DNA of 64,000 nt from assembly GCF_900107015.1 (NCBI RefSeq), contig NZ_FNOI01000001.1, forward strand, positions 250,501 to 314,500, read 5' to 3'. Below are positions 63,488-64,000 of the stretch, piece by piece. Below the pieces are notes generated by a model. That model saw only the letters and a program-made list of their open reading frames with translations. It did no database searches and had not been told where the DNA came from. The DNA comes from Litoreibacter albidus (GTDB taxonomy: Bacteria > Pseudomonadota > Alphaproteobacteria > Rhodobacterales > Rhodobacteraceae). Numbering within the stretch: the first letter of the stretch is position 1; each line of letters opens with the position of its first letter. The position numbers were made by a program, and so were the translations under genes.

Positions 63488-64000
63488 ATGATGTTTTCGC
63501 GCGCCGCACCGGCGCTGTTGTTCACCGCATTTTGTTTAAGTTTGACAGGTGCTTACCTGACCGACGGGCGCCAGCCACTGGCGCACCCTGCGGCGGTGAG
63601 TGATGCCCAGATACTGGCTTTTGACACCATCTACGGCGAAATGCGCTTGGCACTGCAAGTCGGCGACATGGCCCGTTTTGAGGAGCTGATTGCGCTTCAG
63701 ATGCACGAGGCGCAAGGCAACAATGCGCCTGAGATTTCCCGCGATGTGTTGCCCGCGCCCTATGCCGAATTGCGCGATCTTGTGATGGAGGGCAGCGTGA
63801 CCTCGGCACAGGCCTTCCTTGCGCGCCACCCTGATCTGGACCTTAACAGCCCCCAAGGGCGCTACGGCGGGGTGCCGCTGATCTGGGCCACAGGACACAC
63901 GGATTTCCTGCCCGCCATGACACGCCTTTTGCTGGACCACGGCGCGGACCCGATGGTGCGCACGGCGCACGGCTACACCGTGCTGCACGCCGCAGCGTCA
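63488..64000 (+). CDS. ankyrin-repeat protein, N-terminal part
   Basis: 171 codons visible from ATG 63488 (ATG 63491 also possible); the gene runs off the right edge. A signal-type N-terminus (MMFSRAAPALLFTAFCLSLT) is followed by a helical region (GEMRLALQVGDMARFEELIALQ) and ankyrin repeats (RYGGVPLIWATGHTDFL, LLLDHGADPMVRTAHGYTVLHAAA). Likely an exported scaffold protein; binding partner unknown. Confidence 0.75.
   Translation, partial: MMFSRAAPALLFTAFCLSLTGAYLTDGRQPLAHPAAVSDAQILAFDTIYGEMRLALQVGDMARFEELIALQMHEAQGNNAPEISRDVLPAPYAELRDLVMEGSVTSAQAFLARHPDLDLNSPQGRYGGVPLIWATGHTDFLPAMTRLLLDHGADPMVRTAHGYTVLHAAAS

Noticed and set aside
1-64000. CRISPR array, rRNA operon or insertion sequence
   Set aside because: No regularly spaced repeats, rRNA-like sequence or transposase frame found.

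Overview
The window is a GC-rich, gene-dense stretch of chromosome from an alphaproteobacterium, almost certainly a member of the Rhodobacteraceae (roseobacter group). Signs are the gene content (heterotetrameric sarcosine oxidase, MeaB, tryptophan 2,3-dioxygenase, MmcB, RpoH, several small families typical of this group) and a tRNA-His that lacks G-1 and carries A73, a known alphaproteobacterial trait. I see no CRISPR array, rRNA operon, integrase or transposase, and no intact prophage.

Layout. 1-4.4 kb: start of a YgfZ-like gene, a glycosyltransferase, two PLP aminotransferases, a 54-aa Tat-like peptide and a crotonase. 4.6-15.5 kb: valS, kynA, a DUF2235 hydrolase, an orphan form II CoxL-like subunit, hrpB and a DUF3108 protein. 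15.7-19.6 kb: meaB, rpmB, a copper-handling pair (DUF2946-like plus PCu(A)C), a low-molecular-weight tyrosine phosphatase and two small secreted proteins. 20-24.2 kb: lepA, an AT-richer DUF3800 gene, then two long near-perfect palindromes, an entericidin-like lipoprotein, a small membrane protein and a hydrolase. 24.2-30.7 kb: a beta-hydroxyacid dehydrogenase, glutamate dehydrogenase and a three-gene Tad (pseudopilin/TadG) operon. 30.8-35.7 kb: soxBDAG. 35.8-39.9 kb: dnaG-rpoD with a cluster of five GANTC sites between them. 40-45 kb: a DCC/DUF4166/YjbQ operon, then nrdR-ribD. 45-50 kb: capsule genes kpsC, a Wza-like exporter and kpsS. 50-54 kb: ribE, two accessory genes, ribB(X), ribH and nusB. 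54-60 kb: small regulatory and stress genes (methyltransferase/LysR pair, ArsR-SRPBCC, mmcB, a DUF6502/VWA divergent locus). 60-64 kb: GNAT, tRNA-His, a RluA-type pseudouridine synthase, rpoH and the start of an ankyrin protein.

How it fits together. Most of the window is housekeeping: tRNA charging (valS), translation (rpmB, lepA, tRNA-His), replication/transcription start-up (dnaG, rpoD, rpoH, nusB), and riboflavin synthesis (ribD, ribE, ribB, ribH) in the usual nrdR-rib-nusB order but split by a capsule block. Catabolism of methylated glycine (sarcosine oxidase), tryptophan and glutamate suits a marine heterotroph.

The most unusual signal is downstream of the DUF3800 gene (22.7-22.9 kb). 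Two palindromes of 50 and 49 bp have unrelated arms, yet each starts exactly 2 bp after a TTGAC(A/G) hexamer. Next in interest are the roughly helically spaced CGAATC/GANTC cluster in front of rpoD, a duplicated 20-bp dyad in the DUF6502/VWA divergent promoter, and a small secreted protein built from NDSAAER repeats.
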